A DNA stretch of 64,000 nt from Reticulitermes speratus. Lineage: Eukaryota > Arthropoda > Insecta > Blattodea > Rhinotermitidae. This document shows positions 20,111 through 32,741 of this stretch, one piece after another; positions within the stretch are counted from its first letter, which is position 1, and the number at the start of each line of letters is the position of its first letter. Under the pieces are notes generated by a model that was not told the origin of the DNA, searched no databases, and worked only from the letters and a program-made list of their open reading frames with translations. The stretch covers positions 42,670,644 to 42,734,643 of the forward strand of contig JAJKFL010000013.1 in assembly GCA_021186555.1 (NCBI GenBank). The letters run 5' to 3'. A program made the translations under genes and the position numbers.

Positions 20111-20647
20111 AAAGCTAAAGGTAAAGCAATCCCATACAGGCCTAGACAGGCCCTTAGGGCTCCAGGAGGTCGAGGCTCCCAGGTTTTTAGACAATCGACA
20201 CATGAAGGTGGTAAGGTTGTCAGCCCTACGCACCGGCCGCCTTTACCCCCAGGAAAGATTCCTGGTACTCATTTCTGTGTTTTTTTTTTTTTTGGCCTGT
20301 CCGGGGTTTTTCCCATTTGATCCATTTTTGTCCTGTTTAAATCCTTTTTCGTCCTTCATGTCACTTTACGTTCCATGCTACGGTCCTTATACAACAAACA
20401 CAACACACACATCCATGCCCCCGGTGGGATTCGAACCCACGATCCTAGTAAACGAGCGGCCGAAGACCCACGCCTTAGACCGCACGGCCACTGGATCGGC
20501 CTGTTAGAGGCTGAGTGGACCCCAGGGCCATAGTGCGACCGAAACGATTATGTCAGTGAAAAATTCCAGTGACACCATCGGGAATCGAACCCGCGACGTT
20601 CCGGTTTGTAGCGCAGTGCCTCAACCAGCTGCGCCACCGCGTGTCCC
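20111..20647 (-). mobile_element. SINE-C copy 2, interrupted by a younger SINE, 13-bp TSD
   Basis: Perfect TSD GCATTAACTGAGT at 20098-20110 and 20648-20660. The minus strand reads the whole SINE-C seen at 18086. It is split at GTACTCATTTCTGT / CTGTTAGAGGCTGAG by the insertion at 20279-20500, with CTGT repeated on both sides. The tRNA-like head lies at the right (CACGCGGTGGCGCAGCTGGT on the minus strand). Confidence 0.93.
20279..20500 (-). mobile_element. SINE-A2 monomer nested in SINE-C
   Basis: On the minus strand: head GCCGATCCAGTGGCCGTGCG, B-box GGGTTCGAATCCCACCGGGG, a body that differs from standard SINE-A (GTAGCATGGAACGTAAAGTG, ACATGAAGGACGAAAAAGGA, TTAAACAGGACAAAAATGGA) and an A-run. 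The same body is found joined to SINE-A sequence at 45331 and 46757, so A2 exists both alone and in dimers. Confidence 0.9.
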
Positions 20648-20660
20648 GCATTAACTGAGT

Positions 20661-21811
20661 GCTATATGAAAATATATTACAAATGGCGTGTAACGACGTT
20701 CGCCTTATATAATAATAGGCCTAATGCCCTTGCTTTGTGGGAAAGTGACGCACCGTCACTGTCACAATTACCCGTTTCCATGGTTACGATGGAGCTTCTT
20801 TTCTGAATGTCATCACTGCCGTGATAAGACTGGGGTGTAGAGGTAAGGCAGCAACATCACAACCACCGGTTTCCATGGTGACAATATATCTTCGTTGATA
20901 TAAGGCATCGATGATATCGCCTTTCTGTAATTAATATTTTATTCGAGTCTTTCCAAATTATTTTTTACAATGTTATTTCAGTAATTAGGTCTCATCGAGG
21001 TATTAAATAGCAGTGATAAAAAGTTGGAAGTATTTGATGTTGTTGACAAATGGTGTTTTATCTTCTGATAAACGGAAGTCAAGTTCTGTGTCTGTCCGTG
21101 TTTGTTAGTGTATGATTTGTGGTATTTTTTGTTTTGTTACGAACAGAAAGTTTTTTGTTACCCTTCATTTATCAGTCCGTTATTTTTGAGACTTAAACGC
21201 ATTAGTTTGTAAAGTATTTGCATGCGTTTGAATGTAATTACGATAGATACATACATACACATATATGCAATAAAAATCAAATTTGAACCACAATGTAAAT
21301 CTATACTTTTCCTTCCTGTTGTTGTTGTGTCATCATCATCATCGATCAGTTGATCACAATACGTGTTCACTTTATTTGTTATGTGTACATTGTTCACTTT
21401 TTTTAAAACAAATAAAGAATTTTTGGTAAGTTGTTCCCGAAAGTACGTTTCTTAATTTTGTGTTTGGCATGTTGAAGAATGTGGAATGTTTGTATCAAGC
21501 TCCTCACCGAGGTTTTCTTTTACCAGTTTCTTTGTTGAAATAACTTTGACAGAATTTCTACTTAACGCATTATCCAAACTTTTTTAATTTCAGATATTAA
21601 GTCTTCAAAATTCTCGGCTGTTCTGATGTATTTTGTGTTGCTATACACGTGTACGCTTAAGTCTGTAAGGTTTATTTTCTTCTCTGTTTAATTTCTAACG
21701 ATCAGGTCTATTATTACACATTGTTTTATTATTATTGTTGTTATTATTACCATAATAATTATGTCTCTAGAAATTTCTTCTGTATCTGACGACTTATAAA
21801 TCTATACACAA
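20661..21811. other. Gene-free stretch
   Basis: No gene is supported. Short (TTG)n and (CAT)n runs are at 21321-21343 and an (ATT)n-rich run is at about 21729-21750. Confidence 0.45.
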
Positions 21812-22339
21812 AGAAACAGGACAGGCAGTGTGCTTATAACGTCATATTGGGGGCTAACCATTTTTGCTGTGGGAAGCAAGAGGTATTGTATACTCTGAGT
21901 GTGTGTCTGTAGCCTTAGTTATCCAGCATGCTAAGAGCATACGCTGAATTATATTGTCATCTGTGTCGTTTTCGGGTTTGCCATATTTTTCCACATTATT
22001 TTGTAAACGGCATGATTTTCGGAAAGAAGTTATTGAACATAAAATGTGTGTTTTGATTTTCTCTACAACTTTTGTCAGAAACATTTCTCATGCTAAGGAG
22101 AATTCCGCGAGATATTATCATAAATGTACATAGGTCTTCATGTAAAGTACCCGTTATTCTTGTCAGAGTTTAATGAAACTTGAAATATTCTCAAGAGATT
22201 TTCGAAAAATACTCAAATATCAAATTTTATGAAAACCCCGTCCAGTGAGAGCCGAGTTGCTCCATGCGGGCAGACTGACAGACGGGCAGACATGACGAAG
22301 CTAATAGTCGCTTTTCGAAATTTTGCGAACGCGCCTAAA
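21812..22339 (-). mobile_element. AGGCGC-end repeat family, copy 2
   Basis: An inverted copy of the family. Its family start is at the right, TTTTAGGCGCGTTCGCAAAA on the minus strand, followed by GCGACTATTAGCTTCGTCAT and GTCTGCCCGTCTGTCAGTCT. Then come the shared blocks (TTACATGAAGACCTATGTAC, ACATAAAATGTGTGTT on plus, TGACAATATAATTCAGC). The far end has lost the inverted terminus. Confidence 0.8.
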
Positions 22340-23006
22340 AGTCGACAATATACACATACATTCCTTCAGAATGCGTGAGGGGTGCTCCATAAGAAATATG
22401 CGAGGGCGTGTTACGCTCACATTTACTACCTCAACATACATATCACACAGAAAAAGGAAGAGCAGGCAAACCCTCCGTTTCGCCACTGAGACATTTGTCC
22501 CAGTCATAAACTACGTGTTTGATTCGCGCGAAGAAGAAATCAAAGCTTTGTACTGGCACATTCCAGCTCACCTCGGCTCCCTTCTGTGGCAGCGGCATGC
22601 ATTCGCTATTGCCACGTGGCCCAGGAACAGAAGAAGAAGGTTCTCTACAGTCTGGAATTCCGTCAATAACAGCATCCCAGCATACTGCTAGGAATGTCTG
22701 CCCACTCCCCATTCAAACCGTAGTTTGCACCTAGCGATTTCCACTTCTGTGGATCACTGAAGAAGCACTTTGAAAGATAAAATTGCTGACGCGTCGATGC
22801 TGTGAAAGCCGAAGAGCGCCGATGGGTGCAAACACTAGGCCCTTACTTTTTGTGCCCAGGAGTCTGAAGTGTGTTGTTTCGCTGGGGCAGGTGTCTGTGT
22901 TGGTGTCGCAACTACGCGTACGTGGCGAAATGGTGGGTCTGTCCATTATGCCGAATGTTTTTGTACGTCTGTGTTGGTCTAGTAAAATCGAATAAGACAC
23001 ACCTTG
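22340..23006. other. Stretch with open frames but no recognised gene
   Basis: A plus-strand frame of 122 codons (22323-22691) and overlapping minus-strand frames occur, partly covering the preceding repeat. None shows a motif, signal peptide or family resemblance I can name, and both strands are open, so I do not call a gene. Confidence 0.4.
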
Positions 23007-24603
23007 AATGTTACGTGCTCAGCAGCCTACTGAGACCTGTACGTGCTTATGTCAATGTTACGTGCTGAGCAGCCTACTGAGACCTGTACTTACTTATGTC
23101 AATGTTACGTGCTGAGCGGCCTACTGAGACCTGTACTTACTTATGTCAATGTTACGTGCTGAGCGGCCTACTGAGACCTGTACTTACTTATGTCAATGTT
23201 ACGTGCTGAGCAGCCTACTGAGACCTGTACTTACTTATGTCAATGTTACGTGCTGAGCGGCCTACTGAGACCTGTACTTACTTAGGTCAATGTTACGTGC
23301 TGAGCGGCCTACTGAGACCTGTACTTACTTAGGTCAATGTTACGTGCTGAGCAGCCTACTGAGACCTGTACTTACTTATGTCAATGTTACGTGCTGAGCA
23401 GCCTACTGAGACCTGTACTTACTTAGGTCAATGTTACGTGCTGAGCAGCATACTGAGACCTGTACTTACTTATGTCAATGTTACGTGCTGAGCAGCCTAC
23501 TGAGACCTGTACTTACTTATGTCAATGTTACGTGCTGAGCGCCTACGAGACCTGTACTTACTTATGTCAATGTTACGTGCTGAGCAGCTACTGAGACCTG
23601 TACTTACTTATGTCAATGTTACGTGCTGAGCAGCCTACTGAGACCTGTACTTACTTATGTCAATGTTACGTGCTGAGCAGCCTACTGAGACCTGTACTTA
23701 CTTATGTCAATGTTACGTGCTGAGCAGCCTACTGAGACCTGTACTTACTTATGTCAATGTTACGTGCTGAGCGGCCTACTGAGACCTGTACTTACTTATG
23801 TCAATGTTACGTGCTGAGCAGCCTACTGAGACCTGTACTTACTTATGTCAATGTTACGTGCTGAGCAGCCTACTGAGACCTGTACTTACTTAGTCAATGT
23901 TACGTGCTGAGCAGCCTACTGAGACCTGTACTTACTTAGGTCAATGTTACGTGCTCAGCAGCCTACTGAGACCTGTACTTACTTATGTCAATGTTACGTG
24001 CTCAGCAGCCTACTGAGACCTGTACTTACTTAGGTCAATGTTACGTGCTCAGCAGCCTACTGAGACCTGTACTTACTTAGGTCAATGTTACGTGCTGAGC
24101 AGCCTACTGAGACCTGTACTTACTTATGTCAATGTTACGTGCTGAGCAGCCTACTGAGACCTGTACTTACTTATGTCAATGTTACGTGCTGAGCGGCCTA
24201 CTGAGACCTGTACTTACTTATGTCAATGTTACGTGCTGAGCAGCCTACTGAGACCTGTACTTACTTATGTCAATGTTACGTGCTGAGCAGCCTACTGAGA
24301 CCTGTACTTACTTATGTCAATGTTACGTGCTGAGCAGCCTACTGAGACCTGTACTTACTTATGTCAATGTTACGTGCTGAGCGGCCTACTGAGACCTGTA
24401 CTTACTTATGTCAATGTTACGTGCTGAGCAGCCTACTGAGACCTGTACTTACTTATGTCAATGTTACGTGCTGAGCAGCCTACTGAGACCTGTACTTACT
24501 TATGTCAATGTTACGTGCTGAGCGGCCTACTGAGACCTGTACTTACTTAGGTCAATGTTACGTGCTGAGCAGCCTACTGAGACCTGTACTTACTTACGTC
24601 AAT
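23007..24603. repeat. 47-bp minisatellite, about 34 copies
   Basis: The unit is about AATGTTACGTGCTGAGCAGC then CTACTGAGACCTGTACTTAC then TTATGTC. Variable positions: GAGC(A/G)GCC, GCT(G/C)AGC and TTA(T/G)GTC, plus isolated one-base deletions near 23541, 23587 and 23893. The C variant of GCTCAGC clusters in consecutive copies (about 23950-24050) and in the first copy. Confidence 0.97.
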
Positions 24604-25360
24604 CCGGACGTCACTTTCTTTTCATATGGTGAAATACTAGTGCAGCCTTTTGGTTGCAAAGCTACGAAGAAATATAATTGCATACTTTCAGTACAAAAGC
24701 AAGTACGTTATAATTTTAATTGATTGCTCAATTAAGGCGTTAAGAAAATAATTTCAATTAAATTTAAAATTGCACATGAATATACATCTGAAACTGTAGC
24801 TTTTCTAGCGAGAACACTCAGTGTAAATTTGAATAACATTGCAAGTTGTTTGAACTAAAACTACACACGGTAACTATATGTAAGTAGGAGGTAACACTGC
24901 AATCTTTTGTTTGGAATGTAGTCGTACAGTTTAAAATAAAGCGCGGAGGAGTATTTACAGAAAGCGACGTTCCGACTTTTAGTATAATTATAATTGCAAT
25001 CACAACAGTAAAGGACGTTTCTGTGCAGGCTCTTGATACTACAAGCACAGGAACGGAATCACTAAGCATGTGCAATTTAGACATGGCGACAGCAATGTTG
25101 AATTTTAGTGTGGATGTTTTATGTAACCGAAACTGTCGCTGGGATTTTGTTTGTCCAGTTCGTAGCTGTGCCTCAGTCCCCTCCTCCCGGCCAGCCAGAA
25201 ACACACCTAGTCAATCCTTTCTGAATTCCGAATCACGCATTTAAGTTACCGTGTTTGAGAAACATCCGCCTGAAATGCACAGGATTGACACTTCTCAAGG
25301 TCAAGCTCTGTACTGATTGTATTAGTCTGTCACAGTAATTGTGGGAATGGAATCCGTCAC
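24604..25360. other. Gene-free spacer between two minisatellites
   Basis: A 128-codon minus-strand frame (24818-25204) has no recognisable motif. Nothing else is supported. Confidence 0.4.
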
Positions 25361-26585
25361 ACGGCCACAGTAAACGGGTGCTCAAAGCCGGCACATAACG
25401 ACACTAAACGTGGGGCTCCACTGCAGCATATAGCCACAGTAAACGTGTGACTCAAACCCGAATGTAGCCATAGTAAAGTGAGACTCAGCTGAGGCACATG
25501 TCCACAGTAAAAACATAGGATCACTGCGGGTATGCCACAGTAAAAACAGGATCAACTGCGGGTATGGCACAGTAGAACGTAGGACTCAACTGCGGCGTAT
25601 GGCCACAGTAAAAACGTAGGACTCAACTGCGGCGTATGGCCACAGTAAGAACGTAGGACTCAACTGCGGCGTATGGCCACAGTAAAAACGTAGGACTCAA
25701 CTGCGGCGTATGGCCACAGTAAGAACGTGGGCTCAACTGCGGGTATGGCCACAGTAAGAACGTAGGACTCAACTGCGGCGTATGGCCACAGTAAAAACGT
25801 AGGACTCAACTGTGGCTTATGGCCACAGTGAAAATGTAGGACTCAACTGCGGCGTATGGCCACAGTAAAATAGGACTCAATTGCGGCGTATGGCACAGTA
25901 AAACTTAGGATCAACTGCGGCGTATGGCCACAGTAAAAACGTAGGACTCAACTGCGGCTATGGCCACAGTAAAAAGTAGGACTCAACTGCGGCGTATGGC
26001 CACAGTAAGAACGTAGGACTCAACTGCGGCGTATGGCCACAGTAAGAACGTAGGACTCAACTGCGGCGTATGGCCACAGTAAAAACGTAGGACTCAACTG
26101 CGGCGTATGGCCACAGTAAAAACGTAGGACTCAACTGCGGCGTATGGCCACAGTAAAAACTTAGGACTCAACTGCGGCGTATGGCCACAGTAAAAACTTA
26201 GGACTCAACTGCGGCGTATGGCCACAGTAAAAACGTAGGACTCAACTGCGGCGTATGGCCACAGTAAAAACGTAGGACTCAACTGCGGCGTATGGCCACA
26301 GTAAAAACGTAGGACTCAACTGCGGCGTATGGCCACAGTAAAAACGTAGGACTCAACTGCGGCGTATGGCCACAGTAAAAACGTAGGACTCAACTGCGGC
26401 GTATGGCCACAGTAAAAACTTAGGACTCAACTGCGGCGTATGGCCACAGTAAAAACTTAGGACTCAACTGCGGCGTATGGCCACAGTAAAAACTTAGGAC
26501 TCAACTGCGGCGTATGGCCACAGTAAAAACGTAGGACTCAACTGCGGCGTATGGCCACAGTAAAAACGTAGGACTCAACTGCGGC
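25361..26585. repeat. 37-bp minisatellite, about 33 copies, with an age gradient
   Basis: The unit is about GGCCACAGTAAAAACGTAGG then ACTCAACTGCGGCGTAT. The first 250-500 bases are heavily diverged with indels, while from about 26070 to the end copies are nearly identical. Variants are AAAACGTAGG, AAAACTTAGG and AAGAACGTAGG, found in runs. Confidence 0.96.
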
Positions 26586-27335
26586 ACTGCTATATGCTTG
26601 TTAGACCTTATATTCGTAGTATCAACACGATTAAAAAATTACAGTTGTATAAGAAACGCACATATTCAAAAAGACCACAGGGAGCGTGATATTGGTATTG
26701 ATGTAAGGATTTGGTATGATGTGACCTAGCTGTAATCAGCGCACAATATTCATATCTACTCGTAGTGTTAAAAATGGGAACGGAACTGATTTCTTGAGAA
26801 TCAAATGTTAATCCCAGTTTTTCGGCTTGATAAAGGAACTTGTGAGGTTTGGGCTCCCCTCTCGGCGCTACCTTTGAAGCTTATCCTTCAGTCCGTTCGG
26901 AGGTTCGACGTGTAGAGGGATATGCCTTTAGAAAGTGCGATCGCTTTGTGGCACACTGAAGCGGCTTGTGGGGTTTAGTAAAACTGTGCAGTGGACTTTG
27001 GTATAGATCTGGGCTGGTGATTGTGAGCGTGATGTGCCGGTTATTTGAAACTGTGCTCTTTGACAGGCACAGTGTCACGTTCATAGCAATTTCTGCTCTT
27101 TGACAGGTTCCTGAGCTACCCCGGCCGCTGTGATTTCATATTAAGATTTAGATAATTTAGGATTAAGTTTTAGGAAACGTATAAATGTAGGAGAAAGGTT
27201 ATTTAATGGAATCTGAAATTTTTGAAGGACTGACAGTTACGAGACGAAGTGTGCACACGCTGACTGTCCAGATAGTTAGACTGCAGAACGTAGGTCTGTA
27301 TAATACTACTAATATGTAAAAAAGGGAAACTTTCT
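26586..27335. other. Gene-free stretch
   Basis: No gene or known repeat. A short direct repeat GCTCTTTGACAGG occurs at about 27055 and 27091. Confidence 0.45.
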
Positions 27336-27545
27336 TTGTCCACGCCACGCCATGAAGACATATAGGGAGAGCAGAGGTACAGCTTCAGTCAATCTTAACC
27401 TCGGCATTAGATGGAAGTGAGTGGTCAACTTCACGCCCCGACAGCTTTACCCCGGGAAAGAACCCCGGTACCCATTAATTCTCTTTGTCCTGCTGAGATT
27501 TGAACCTCGGACCGTCCAGCCTATACCTAGTCGCCATATTGTAGC
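27336..27545 (-). mobile_element. SINE-D copy 4
   Basis: Blocks in order on plus: CCACGCCATGAAGACATATA, TTAACCTCGGCATTAGATGG, GTCAACTTCACGCCCCGACA, TTTACCCCGGGAAAG, GGTACCCATTAA. It then skips to the B-box inverse TTTGAACCTCGGACCGTCCA, so the middle block is deleted. Confidence 0.8.
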
Positions 27546-28277
27546 TGGCCTCCGGTTCTCGTTGAATAATAGAGTATTGTATAGAGTTTGCTATCCCATA
27601 TGTAGCTCGCCTCCTTTGTATATGCACCGCCATCATACACTGTAAATAATGCATCTAAAGTGCCCTGCTGTTCAGCCCGCCTACGTCGCCCGGCACCTTC
27701 GTATCTGCTAAGTCCTCAACTCTGGCCGACTCACAAATTAATTTATGGTTTAACTTTTCAAACAAATCTTACCCGGCTGGACACGTCACCGTAAAACTGG
27801 ATACATAAATCTCAGCCTTCTTCTGTTCGAATGCTGCAAAATTCTGTGTTGCCGTCTCTCCCGATGTCCGGCTTTAGCTGCGCGGTTTTTAGTCCAGTTA
27901 GCTCCACGCGTCGGCACTAGTACAACTGCTGTAAACATATGTCCGCATGTCTATGTGTGCTCCCCTAACAAGTGTTGAACCGACTGACAGATTTTCATAA
28001 CAATTCTTCATGTAAATCATTTCATTTACGAACTGAAGACCTGTAGGCAAAGAGAGGAATGCTCTAGAATTGTTACACGACGCCTCTGTATCCTAACTTA
28101 TTTGTGTTTAATTTAGGTTGTGTTTTGGTTATACAAATATTGTGTCCTTAGTGTTACATTTTGGTAATATCAATTTGTAATCCAGCAATAGAATGTAGTT
28201 ATTTGATGGATTATTTTACTGGGCGTGTGAGCAAGTGGTCATAGAATTCAATCCAACTTGCTTGAGTGCTTTGTTTA
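27546..28277. other. Gene-free stretch
   Basis: No supportable feature. Confidence 0.4.
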
Positions 28278-29757
28278 ATACTTGCAGTCGTAAAAATGTT
28301 ATAGACTGTGCGTACGTTATTGTAAGCTGTAGTGTCACATATTGGCGGGTATTACTTGCAGTCGTAAATATGTTATAGACTGTGCGTACGTTATTGTAAG
28401 CTGTAGTGTCACATATTGGCGGGTATTACTTGCAGTCGTAAATATGTTATAGACTGTGCGTACGTTATTGTAAGCTGTAGTGTCACATATTGGCGGGTAT
28501 TACTTGCAGTCGTAAAAATGTTATAGACTGTGCGTACGTTATTGTAAGCTGTAGTGTCACATATTGGCGGGTATTACTTGCAGTCGTAAATATGTTATAG
28601 ACTGTGCGTACGTTATTGTAAGCTGTAGTGTCACATATTGGCGGGTATTACTTGCAGTCGTAAAAATGTTATAGACTGTGCGTACGTTATTGTAAGCTGT
28701 AGTGTCACATATTGGCGGGTATTACTTGCAGTCGTAAAAATGTTATAGACTGTGCGTACGTTATTGTAAGCTGTAGTGTCACATATTGGCGGGTATTACT
28801 TGCAGTCGTAAATATGTTATAGACTGTGCGTACGTTATTGTAAGCTGTAGTGTCACATATTGGCGGGTATTACTTGCAGTCGTAAATATGTTATAGACTG
28901 TGCGTACGTTATTGTAAGCTGTAGTGTCACATATTGGCGGGTATTACTTGCAGTCGTAAAAATGTTATAGACTGTGCGTACGTTATTGTAAGCTGTAGTG
29001 TCACATATTGGCGGGTATTACTTGCAGTCGTAAATATGTTATAGACTGTGCGTACGTTATTGTAAGCTGTAGTGTCACATATTGGCGGGTATTACTTGCA
29101 GTCGTAAAAATGTTATAGACTGTGCGTACGTTATTGTAAGCTGTAGTGTCACATATTGGCGGGTATTACTTGCAGTCGTAAAAATGTTATAGACTGTGCG
29201 TACGTTATTGTAAGCTGTAGTGTCACATATTGGCGGGTATTACTTGCAGTCGTAAATATGTTATAGACTGTGCGTACGTTATTGTAAGCTGTAGTGTCAC
29301 ATATTGGCGGGTATTACTTGCAGTCGTAAAAATGTTATAGACTGTGCGTACGTTATTGTAAGCTGTAGTGTCACATATTGGCGGGTATTACTTGCAGTCG
29401 TAAATATGTTATAGACTGTGCGTACGTTATTGTAAGCTGTAGTGTCACATATTGGCGGGTATTACTTGCAGTCGTAAAAATGTTATAGACTGTGCGTACG
29501 TTATTGTAAGCTGTAGTGTCACATATTGGCGGGTATTACTTGCAGTCGTAAATATGTTATAGACTGTGCGTACGTTATTGTAAGCTGTAGTGTCACATAT
29601 TGGCGGGTATTACTTGCAGTCGTAAAAATGTTATAGACTGTGCGTACGTTATTGTAAGCTGTAGTGTCACATATTGGCGGGTATTACTTGCAGTCGTAAA
29701 TATGTTATAGACTGTGCGTACGTTATTGTAAGCTGTAGTGTCACATATTGGCGGGTA
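28278..29757. repeat. 74-bp minisatellite, 20 copies, ordered variants
   Basis: The unit is TACTTGCAGTCGTAAA(A/T)ATG, then TTATAGACTGTGCGTACGTT, then ATTGTAAGCTGTAGTGTCAC, then ATATTGGCGGGTAT. Copies are identical apart from one A/T position. Along the array this position reads ATTATA, ATTATA, then ATATATAT, i.e. two six-unit blocks followed by four two-unit blocks. Confidence 0.98.
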
Positions 29758-31786
29758 TAATGTTTTTAATTCCTGTCTCCAGGTTTTCATAACCTACGTT
29801 TAATGCGCAATTTCTGCTTTCGGGGTTTAGCCGCGTGTAACGTTGGAACAGCTTCACCACTGACAGGGTTAAACTCCGAAAATATTACACATTCTTTAGT
29901 GATTTATAGATAATATTTAACGTATAACTTGTAGACAGGTTTAGAATCTTCAAATCAGACTTCATATTCGTGACTCGAATGTCTGTTATTTATCGCTACC
30001 AAACTTAACTGAATGAAAATGTTCGTGTGCTGCCATATTGTTGTTTACACATTATAAAGTAATTACTGTGACACTAGTTGTATAATTTTCGAGACATCTT
30101 ACCGTAATTTCCGGGATATTTAGTAAGTAACGCTATTGTCTCTTCTTCCTCATAAACCAGCAGGCGAAAGAAATTAAAGAGTACTAAGATGAATGACATC
30201 CAATGGCATAACATCCCTGCGAAATGTCATGTAAATCGATCAGTTACTTCAGAGTTAAAGGACGACACGTGTAGACATCATGTTAATTTCGTAATGTTGC
30301 ATTTTTGTTCAAGTAAGAAAATTAAATAGGTCAAAGTGACAATATTTTGGAACATGCCTGTTGTTTCGGTAGTCTGATGGTTAGGATGGCAGTGCTCCGA
30401 CTTCAATCAGGGTCCCTTCTTTTAAAATCCACATTTAGTAATTCTGTTTCAGCAGTTACTTATACGGAACGTGCTGCAACGTTCTTTCCGAGCACTCCTT
30501 ATTTCTCGATAAGTCATATTTATCTATTTTTTGCACCCTCCAGACATCACATTCTCCTCTGCCTACCTGCGGGGAATTCGAAGGACGTTTTAATGATTCC
30601 GTAAGGAGAAATCTGACTGCCGAGGTCACATCACATATATCGTATTGCACAGCTCTATTCGGTGATACTGGGAAACGTCGAAGGACTTATTCAGTCTGTG
30701 TATCTTTGTAGTAGATCACACGCTCTTTGTATTTAAATGGGACAAAATAGGGGATATTACGTAGAGGGTGACTTTGTGGTTTATATAGATCACTTAATAT
30801 TGTTAGGGTTGCGGAATTTAAAGCAGGCTATATGTGTAGGTTGGCAATGAAAGCAAGAAGCGTAGGATATATAGTTACTGCCTTTTGGTGGATAATTTCT
30901 AGGAAGTTTGTCTAGTTGAAAACTGAGCGGGAGATTGGAGGATACTACTAAGACACATCATAGTGAAATAGGCTGTGACTATAACGCAACTGACTGTCGT
31001 TTGTGCCCAGTGATAAACTTTGTTATTGTCAGCATTAAGCCTCGTAGATTTAATTCATGAAACTGTTCATTTTAGTGGGCTGTTTCAAATACATTGACCT
31101 GCATATAAAGATAATAAGCATAAATAATCTTGTTTTGTGTTAGTTAGAAATATTACAAAATTTATGTCGTGTTCTATTGATTCTCATTTATATTCCTTAT
31201 AAGACCTCTAATCGCCATCTCTTTTATATTCATTGTTACAGCAAGTAGACGGATGTGTCAATATTTATATATTCATGATCGATATTTTGTTTCGTAGATT
31301 TGCACCAACCCAACAAGCTATTTGTATGCTAAACTACCAGAACATAGTGCCCGGTGGTGTTGGTGATATTAGATTTTGCGTATGATGTGTGTGTCTGTAA
31401 TGTTACTGGTGACGACGACTGTATAATGGCTTGTTGCGTGAAATTAACCTCGAAGTTATGTTCTTGGGCTCATAATAAAGTCAGTAGCTATAGCAAAACC
31501 TTAAATTACTTGCCCTTTACGTGTAACACTTCCGAGTTCCCAAGATCAGATATGTGAATCGCAGTCCGTCTGCTAGCCTACTGCCAGCATCTAACGTCAC
31601 GTTTATTTAGACATCTCTGCACACAATTTACTTTCAATGATACAGTGAGTTGTCGTTTGATACAATGAAACGAAAATGTTTTTCTCAGCCATCAAGTTGT
31701 GTTCTGTTTTCAAACAAAGATAAACGAAGTGTTCTAAGGGTTTCAAATTGCGTCACTATTAGCACACCGGTCTTCTTGGTTGCTTT
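29758..31786. other. Gene-free stretch
   Basis: No gene is supported in these 2 kb. A tRNA-like patch (GGTAGTCTGATGGTTAGGAT) at about 30369 may be the head of an old SINE. Otherwise AT-rich and unremarkable. Confidence 0.45.
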
Positions 31787-32059
31787 ATTTTTTAGTCTGA
31801 CGCGTTCTACCTACTTATTGTAGGTGTACAGGCTATTGTTGCACTTGATCACACTCAATCACACACAGACACACACACACACACACTCGGTAGGACTCCT
31901 CTGGACAAGTGATCAGCCCGTCGCAGAGACCTCTACCTGACAACAAATAACACTCACAAGAGACAGACATCCATGCTCCTGGCGGTATTCGAACCCGCAG
32001 TACCAGCAAGCGAGCGGCCGCAGACCCACATCTTAGACCGCGCGGCCACAGGGATCGGC
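31787..32059 (-). mobile_element. SINE-A copy 3 (alpha tail)
   Basis: The full element on the minus strand: head GCCGATCCCTGTGGCCGCGC, B-box GGTTCGAATACCGCC, body with TCTGCGACGGGCTGATCACT and GAGGAGTCCTACCGAGTGTG, an internal (GT)n of about 12 units, and the tail CCTACAATAAGTAGG. The (GT)n expanded from the GTGTGTGTG of the consensus body. Confidence 0.9.
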
Positions 32060-32731
32060 GTAGGTATCTTCGAAATAGTAAATTTTCAAGACTTAGAAGT
32101 TTGCAGTGCAGGCATGTTGTGACAGATAGTTGGAAAGTGTCAGATTGGATCGGCCTCATGTGACATGTTTTTCCCAACTTGCACTAAAGTCGGTCACTTG
32201 GTTACTCTGATGTTGATATTATTAATTGAATGAGGTCACGCAACGGCTTGGTGGTGCGGCGAAGGATGAGCTCTATTGCTTTCCAAAGACTACGGACATT
32301 TAGAGTCCCTTTTCATTTTCGGTTTCCCCATACTGTAACGAAAAAAACTCACTGAAGTTTTTCTTCTCTGTAGCATTACTCTCACATTTGACACTAGCAT
32401 GTCCCAGTTAAATCCTGTTACTGCCATAGGCAAGATCAATTTTAGTATCTGCTCGGATAATCAATCGTGCTTTTAACTAGTCTGCCTTCAATTTTATGTA
32501 AGAAGTCTATATGCGATGTAGTAGGACTAATGTGTGAGCTTGCTCATGGCTGAATCCATGGTTACCGATGCTGTCAAGTGAACTACGAAACAATTGCTAT
32601 TTTCAATATAACCTGTTATTTCTCTGGATTTTTGGTATCGTTTGGAGTGCAAATAATTCCAAAGTCTCCCTTTGCATTAAGGATTTTGAGTTAATTTATA
32701 ACGGATAAAAATCTGTTATCAGAGTGGTAAG
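32060..32731. other. Gene-free stretch
   Basis: No supportable feature. Confidence 0.4.
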
Positions 32732-32741
32732 TAGTAGAGTA

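Noticed and set aside
22323..22734. Overlapping frames on both strands near 22.5 kb
   Set aside because: Open in both directions with no motif; part of it lies in a transposon copy.
23541..23900. One-base deletions in the 47-bp array as biological variants
   Set aside because: Isolated single-base losses in a long array are just as likely to be consensus errors of long-read assembly, so I give them no weight.
23007..29757. CRISPR-like array
   Set aside because: The repeats at 23.0, 25.4 and 28.3 kb are direct head-to-tail units without unique spacers, in a eukaryotic sequence context.
31833..32177. 114-codon minus-strand frame
   Set aside because: It translates SINE-A copy 3; the same peptide pieces (LVAGIAGSNPAG-like) appear wherever SINE-A occurs.
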